Assembly (NCBI GenBank): GCA_028285085.1
Contig: JANQQI010000023.1
Span: 1-64,000, forward strand
Origin: Saprospiraceae bacterium
Lineage (GTDB): Bacteria; Bacteroidota; Bacteroidia; Chitinophagales; Saprospiraceae
DNA: 64,000 nt
Direction: 5' to 3'
The position numbers were made by a program, and so were the translations under genes. The notes beneath the pieces were generated by a model that did not search any database, had not been told where the DNA came from, and worked only from the letters and a program-made list of their open reading frames with translations. How positions within the stretch are numbered: the first letter of the stretch is position 1; every line of letters starts with the position of its first letter. Positions 60,371 through 64,000 of the stretch are shown piece after piece.

Positions 60371-61414
60371 CTATTCTACCTTTATCACTTTTTTAATAAA
60401 GGTTTGAGTCCTATTTTTTATGAAAAAATAATAGATGCCGGCGCATAATTCAGATAAATCAACTTCTCTAGTATTGTCCAACTCTTTTAATAAAACACCC
60501 TGTGCATTATAAATTGAGACATCCAAGTTTTGGATTGCATCCGTTTGGAGGAAGATTTTATCCGATGTAGGATTAGGAAAAAGCTGAATGGATGAGGCAG
60601 CTAAATACTCAAAATCAAAAATACTGGTGAGTTCAGGATTGCCATATTCGATATCTACAACCGGAAAATCATATTGCTCAACCAAAGCACCATTGCTCGG
60701 GTCAATAAAATAGACAACCTGTTGCGCCAAAATCACTAAACGATTATTATCGATATCATAGGTGTGGCCACTAAAGCTGGGAATTTCAGGGTAGGTGCCA
60801 ATATCACTAATCGTGCCTGTGCTCAGATTTATAGATTGTAGGTTTGGGGGAGAAAAGCCCAGTATTTCACCGGAGTTGATATCAAATTCAATGGCAGTGG
60901 CTTGAAAATCGAGTTCATAAACCAGCGTACCATCGGATGCATCAATGCCAAAAAGCTTTTCTTGATTTTGTAGAAAGAATATGCCGTTAGTTGGATCAAA
61001 TGCTTCACTTAGGAAACTACCAATTTCCGGGAATTCACCTATGGTTGTAATATTGCCATTATCAGGGTCTAATGCGAATAAAGTTGAGCCCGTATAGCCT
61101 AAAATACGATTGTTGTTGGGATTGTATGCTATAGCGCCCACATCAAAAGGAAATTGATTGATTATAGTATCGGAAGCCATATTAACAATAATTACATCAT
61201 CGACCCCGATCATCATGTATAGGCCATTGTTGATGTCAAATGCGCTACCTCCAATGCCACCTAAAGTCGGAAATTCGGGAGATATACCTATTTCACCAGT
61301 TGACAAATCAAGGGTATAGAATTGCTGCATATTATAGCCATACAGTTTACCTTGACCGATGACAGATGAAGCAACTAGAGCATGAAAAATAATTAGGAAT
61401 AGAGCTTTTTTCAT
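60371..61414 (-). CDS. Repeat-built secreted protein with a T9SS sorting domain
   Basis: The 347-residue protein has a signal peptide (to about residue 20, VIGQG). The body is made of about five repeats of 40-50 residues of the type FYTLDLSTGEIGISPEFPTLGGI / LFALDPDNGNITTIGEFPEIGSFLS / LQSINLSTGTISDIGTYPEIPSFSGHTYD, the plan of a small beta-propeller. The end is a T9SS type A domain: QLFPNPTSDKIFLQ, VSIYNAQGVLLKELDN and CAGIYYFFIKNRTQTFIKKVIKVE. It is likely a surface protein binding unknown partners. A strong hairpin lies 31 bases upstream of its start. Confidence 0.82.
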   Translation of the reverse strand: MKKALFLIIFHALVASSVIGQGKLYGYNMQQFYTLDLSTGEIGISPEFPTLGGIGGSAFDINNGLYMMIGVDDVIIVNMASDTIINQFPFDVGAIAYNPNNNRILGYTGSTLFALDPDNGNITTIGEFPEIGSFLSEAFDPTNGIFFLQNQEKLFGIDASDGTLVYELDFQATAIEFDINSGEILGFSPPNLQSINLSTGTISDIGTYPEIPSFSGHTYDIDNNRLVILAQQVVYFIDPSNGALVEQYDFPVVDIEYGNPELTSIFDFEYLAASSIQLFPNPTSDKIFLQTDAIQNLDVSIYNAQGVLLKELDNTREVDLSELCAGIYYFFIKNRTQTFIKKVIKVE

Positions 61415-61444
61415 AATGGTAATGGTTTTAATAGCTTAAAAAAT

Positions 61445-61489
61445 AAAAGGGTTCGTGGTATCGAATTAATCGATACCGCGAACCCTTTT
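61445..61489. terminator. Strong hairpin with 20-base arms
   Basis: Arms at 61445-61464 and 61470-61489 are complementary over 20 bases with one G-U pair, around a 5-base loop, followed by TTTTT on the plus side and A/T runs on the other. It can end transcription from either side. Being 31 bases before the start at 61414, it might also act in the leader of that gene, for instance as an attenuator. Confidence 0.75.
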
Positions 61490-61516
61490 TCCTGAAATGA
61501 AGACCTCCGATAAACT

Positions 61517-61598
61517 AGAGCGTTTCGGAATTTGTTCTTTAGGCCAAAAACTAAAAAGTGATGTTTGTAGGCCAATTAATAATTTCTGAACACGCTCT
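61517..61598. mobile_element. Non-coding element B, short form with terminal inverted repeats
   Basis: This 82-base element starts AGAGCGTTTCGGAATTTG and ends in the imperfect complement (AATTTCTGAACACGCTCT). The inner segments TTCTTTAGGCCAAAAACT and TTTGTAGGCCAATTAAT match element A at 29511-29738 closely. It looks like an internally deleted copy of A. No gene is inside. Confidence 0.65.
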
Positions 61599-61698
61599 TA
61601 TCAATTATCGGAAAATAAATTTTAATTGATTTGTTTGTTTGATATAAACGAAGTGAGGATACTAAGACAAATATGTTTTGCCAAATTATTTAAGATAC

Positions 61699-61865
61699 TG
61701 AACTGATTTAAACTTTTGGAGATAGACTAAAAGCAAATGCTTGATTTTCAAGACGAAGCTCATTTTGAGAAGCATAGCCGGAGGCTACGTGACAAAAAAT
61801 AGCTAAAGTAGTTGGAAATCAATGATTTCGTTTTTAGGCAGTTAGAATAAGTTTGAATCAGTTCA
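61699..61865. repeat. Long imperfect palindrome (element C)
   Basis: The 167-base stretch starts TGAACTGATTTAAACTT and ends with its near complement (AAGTTTGAATCAGTTCA). The arms pair imperfectly for about 55 bases, with CTAAAA and TTGATTT motifs on both sides. The centre is GCATAGCCGGAGGCTACGTGAC, shared with element D at 40.4 kb. It may fold as a long hairpin. It lies between the hairpin at 61445 and the decarboxylase gene ending at 61954. Confidence 0.7.
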
Positions 61866-61953
61866 CCATTAAAAAGCAAAAACACGAATTGCTATTGCTT
61901 TTAAAAATAATTTTAACATTTATCTTTCAAGAATAATCAAATAATCAGGCAGA

Positions 61954-63198
61954 CTATTTTGATACCGCTAATTGCCGCTTAATATCTTCGATTAATGCGC
62001 TCAGTTTTTCAATTGATACATGTTCCATAACGACGATTTTGTACCATTGAGGGGCATGATGATTGTCAGGTACTAGACCGTATTTAGTGGCTAATTCTGG
62101 TTCAATATGTTCGGCGCAAATGGTAACGATATTAGCGGCCGGATTACGATAAAAACGGAATCCCAAGTCTTCTAGTTTTTGACAAATCCATTCGGTGCGC
62201 TTTTGCAAAATAAAAAGCTTTTCGTGCCAACCGTATGGACCATTTTTTACTAAAATCATCCAAACAGCAATGGCATTGGCACCTGAACGACTACCAATGA
62301 GCGTAAAATCTTCACCCTCCACGTAACTAGCTTCTTGGGTGTTGGCGTACTGAATAAAGCCTTTCCGAATCAGGAAGATGCCCGTACCGTAAGGGGCTTG
62401 AGCCATTTTGTGCGCGTCGAGGGTAAAGGAAGTGATCGCAGGATTTTTAAACGTCAATGGACTATCCTCTTGGGTGAAAGGGTAGTAAAAGCCACCGTAT
62501 GCACCGTCCACGTGCAAGCGATAAGTACAATCCTGGTCGTCCAAAGTTTCCGTTAGAAGATTGATGTCATCGACCGAACCGAACATTGTGGTCATCATAT
62601 TGCAAATCACGGTGAAGTATTTTTTGCCATTTGCCCGCGCGTTTTGCAGCACAATCTCAATAGCTTCGCCACTCAGGCCCCGGTTGGCCTCGGTTACGGG
62701 AAATTTATAGATATCGATCGCCAACACATTGGCAGCCTTATCCATGGAGTAATGGCTATCAGCACTACAAAGTATGGCGATCTCATCCAGCTTCGCCCCG
62801 TATTTCTGCTTGAAGTAGTTGCGGTAAATCCAGATAGCCTGTAGGTTAGCTTCCGTCCCGCCGGAGGCCACATAGCCATCCTGTTGCTCCGGCTCCCCTT
62901 GCAAAATATCCACTGCGCAAATATCTATCAACTCCCGCTCAATGGCGTGCGTCCCTTCGAAGAAAGGCTCAGATTTGCCAAGCGTATGGCAGCCAATGTG
63001 ATTTGGGTTTTGCGTCAAAGCCGACATGTAAGGGGCATCTTTTAGAAAAGCGGCATCTTGATTGAACACCTTTTCGTCTAGGTAAGATGCGGGGACGCCC
63101 AGCGCGCCTTCGTGATTGTAGTTAACATTCTTTTCCAAGGCAGCGAAGACCGTAGATTTGATCTCCTCGTCCGATTTTTTCTTCCAAATTCTGGTCAT
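61954..63198 (-). CDS. Group II PLP-dependent amino acid decarboxylase
   Basis: The 414-residue enzyme carries the PLP-decarboxylase plan: TLGKSEPFFEGTHAIERELID, GYVASGGTEANLQAIWI (GGTEAN at 113-118), His149 in SADSHYSMDK stacking on PLP, Asp231 in LHVDGAYGG, and the Schiff-base Lys264 in TLDAHKMAQAPYGTG. The end SRSGANAIAVW is typical. The closest types are the glutamate/tyrosine/histidine decarboxylase-like group, so a monoamine or GABA-like product is possible; the substrate is not set. Upstream is a promoter candidate with a TATCTTTG box. It is the last gene before the divergent LytTR regulator. Confidence 0.87.
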   Translation of the reverse strand: MTRIWKKKSDEEIKSTVFAALEKNVNYNHEGALGVPASYLDEKVFNQDAAFLKDAPYMSALTQNPNHIGCHTLGKSEPFFEGTHAIERELIDICAVDILQGEPEQQDGYVASGGTEANLQAIWIYRNYFKQKYGAKLDEIAILCSADSHYSMDKAANVLAIDIYKFPVTEANRGLSGEAIEIVLQNARANGKKYFTVICNMMTTMFGSVDDINLLTETLDDQDCTYRLHVDGAYGGFYYPFTQEDSPLTFKNPAITSFTLDAHKMAQAPYGTGIFLIRKGFIQYANTQEASYVEGEDFTLIGSRSGANAIAVWMILVKNGPYGWHEKLFILQKRTEWICQKLEDLGFRFYRNPAANIVTICAEHIEPELATKYGLVPDNHHAPQWYKIVVMEHVSIEKLSALIEDIKRQLAVSK

Positions 63199-63233
63199 CT
63201 TTGCTTGATTATAGTCGTCATATAATATTGTGG

Positions 63234-63241
63234 CAAAGATA
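63234..63241 (-). promoter_or_regulatory. Candidate promoter box of the decarboxylase gene
   Basis: On the minus strand TATCTTTG matches TAnnTTTG and lies 35 bases before the ATG at 63198. No TTG at the usual distance was seen upstream. The placement in the divergent region with the LytTR regulator is suitable. Confidence 0.4.
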
Positions 63242-63484
63242 CGCTTTCCCGCTGGCAGGAAGAAGGGGAAATGCGATGAAAGTTAGTCAGAAAATGGGCA
63301 AGGTGATGAGCTGTGTGAAACTTCAGATTTTTACTATGGTGGGTATGAAATCTACTTTCCTTTTGATGAGGCTGATCGGCTTAGAACGGTAAAAAATAAA
63401 ATTGGAAAGTGGCGACAACTTTTTTATACTAGTGCTATCCTTACTTAAGGAGTGCATCAATTGATTTATGTTATAAACTAGCCT

Positions 63485-64000
63485 ATGCGAATTCTAATTG
63501 TAGAAGATGAAGCCAGTATTGCTCGGCGTACCGAGCGGCTGCTGCAGGAGTTACTGGGCAAAGAATTGGATAGCCTCCACATTTGTCCATCCGTCGAAGC
63601 AGCTTTGACCTATATTGCCGAAAAGGCTATTGATCTGCTGCTGCTTGATCTGAATCTCTCTGGTCGGAATGGTTTTGAAATTTTGCAATCGTTATTGGCT
63701 GAATCTTTTGATACGATTATTATTTCTGCTTACCGGGATCGGGCCATTGAAGCGTTTGAGTACGGCGTGCTTGACTTTATTCCAAAGCCTTTTGATCTCG
63801 ATCGCCTCCGTCGAGCGATGGATCGTTTCCGTCAGCAAAGTGGTCGGGCCAAACAACCCATGCGGCGTTTGGCGATTAAGAAGCAAGGTAGAATTAGCTT
63901 GATTGCGGTAAAGGATATTTGTTTTATAAAAGGCGCTAATATCTATTCTGAAATTCATTTGCAGCACGGTGGAAAAGCCCTTTCCGATAAATCACTTGAT
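63485..64000 (+). CDS. LytTR-family response regulator, cut by the right edge
   Basis: The frame from the ATG at 63485 runs to the end of the window (172 codons, no stop). It opens with a receiver domain: MRILIVEDEASIARRTERLL, the phospho-acceptor Asp in DLLLLDLNLSGRNGFEIL (about 55), the switch region TIIISAYRDRAIEAFEYGVLDFIPKPFDLDRL, and Lys in PKPF. A linker (RQQSGRAKQPMRR) follows. The start of a LytTR DNA-binding domain is then seen: LAIKKQGRISLIAVKDICFIKGANIYSEIHL. The rest lies outside the window. No kinase gene is visible, but one may follow. It is divergent from the decarboxylase gene by 286 bases and might control it. Confidence 0.9.
   Translation, partial: MRILIVEDEASIARRTERLLQELLGKELDSLHICPSVEAALTYIAEKAIDLLLLDLNLSGRNGFEILQSLLAESFDTIIISAYRDRAIEAFEYGVLDFIPKPFDLDRLRRAMDRFRQQSGRAKQPMRRLAIKKQGRISLIAVKDICFIKGANIYSEIHLQHGGKALSDKSLD

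Noticed and set aside
63201-63392. Plus-strand open frame of 63 codons before the LytTR gene
   Set aside because: It lies in the promoter region of the decarboxylase and has no domain; it overlaps the promoter candidate at 63234.
1-64000. tRNA, rRNA or CRISPR arrays
   Set aside because: I looked for cloverleaf-like arms, conserved rRNA stretches and regular spaced direct repeats, and saw none. The repeats here are palindromes, not spaced arrays.
1-64000. Prophage or transposon carrying genes
   Set aside because: No integrase, transposase, terminase, portal or tail protein was recognised. The mobile elements seen are non-coding.

Overview
The window looks like a stretch of a moderately AT-rich chromosome from the phylum Bacteroidota, most like the Saprospiraceae/Lewinella group. 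Evidence: three proteins end in type IX secretion (T9SS type A) sorting domains; there are many lipoproteins with Asp-rich stretches after the lipobox Cys; several TAnnTTTG promoter boxes occur; Shine-Dalgarno motifs are mostly absent; and families typical of the phylum are present (DUF5916, DUF2490, DUF4136, CarboxypepD_reg-like). I see no rRNA, tRNA, CRISPR array, prophage or transposase gene. The placement rests on recognition only, not on a database search.

Layout. 1-6.8 kb: minus-strand genes (partial lipoprotein, methyltransferase, degenerate LytM protein, TspO-like membrane protein, DUF900-like hydrolase, SGNH lipoprotein beneath an AraC-type membrane regulator). 7-10.8 kb: a plus-strand pair, a membrane-tethered trypsin-like protease and a large secreted helical protein with a probable barrel end. 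11-15.5 kb: DUF4136 lipoprotein, flavodoxin-like protein, DUF6544-like protein, D-lactate dehydrogenase, alpha/alpha-toroid protein. 15.5-18.6 kb: a MacAB/Lol-like export operon, with a single-domain response regulator divergent from it. 19.7-29.4 kb: small secreted, membrane and enzyme genes, mostly minus strand. 29.9-32 kb: an OmpA-ended protein with five regular Trp/Cys repeats. 32-40.1 kb: alpha/beta hydrolases, an MDR oxidoreductase, an RHS-like protein and three NTF2-like proteins. 40.5-43.2 kb: an MbnH/MbnP-like di-heme and copper-binding pair plus a small Cys protein. 43.3-63.2 kb: EreA/ChaN-like protein, VOC protein, T9SS cargo, LysR divergent from a DUF5916 outer-membrane protein, a pepsin-fold protein with His in place of both catalytic Asp, NhaA, a GldJ/K-like lipoprotein and a PLP decarboxylase. 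A LytTR response regulator is cut by the right edge.

Much of the window serves the cell envelope: lipoproteins, outer-membrane proteins, T9SS cargo, efflux and ion transport. The gene sets most likely to act together are the protease/barrel pair (7024-10840), the export operon (15500-18585), the three overlapping or abutting envelope genes (20223-21922), the copper-type trio (40540-43197) and the LysR/DUF5916 divergon (47130-50831).

Non-coding DNA carries dispersed palindromic elements. Two share terminal inverted repeats (29511-29738, 61517-61598). Two are long imperfect palindromes with a common core (40366-40529, 61699-61865). Three short hairpins share one design (1221, 46479, 47085). 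None contains a gene, so they look like non-autonomous repeats.
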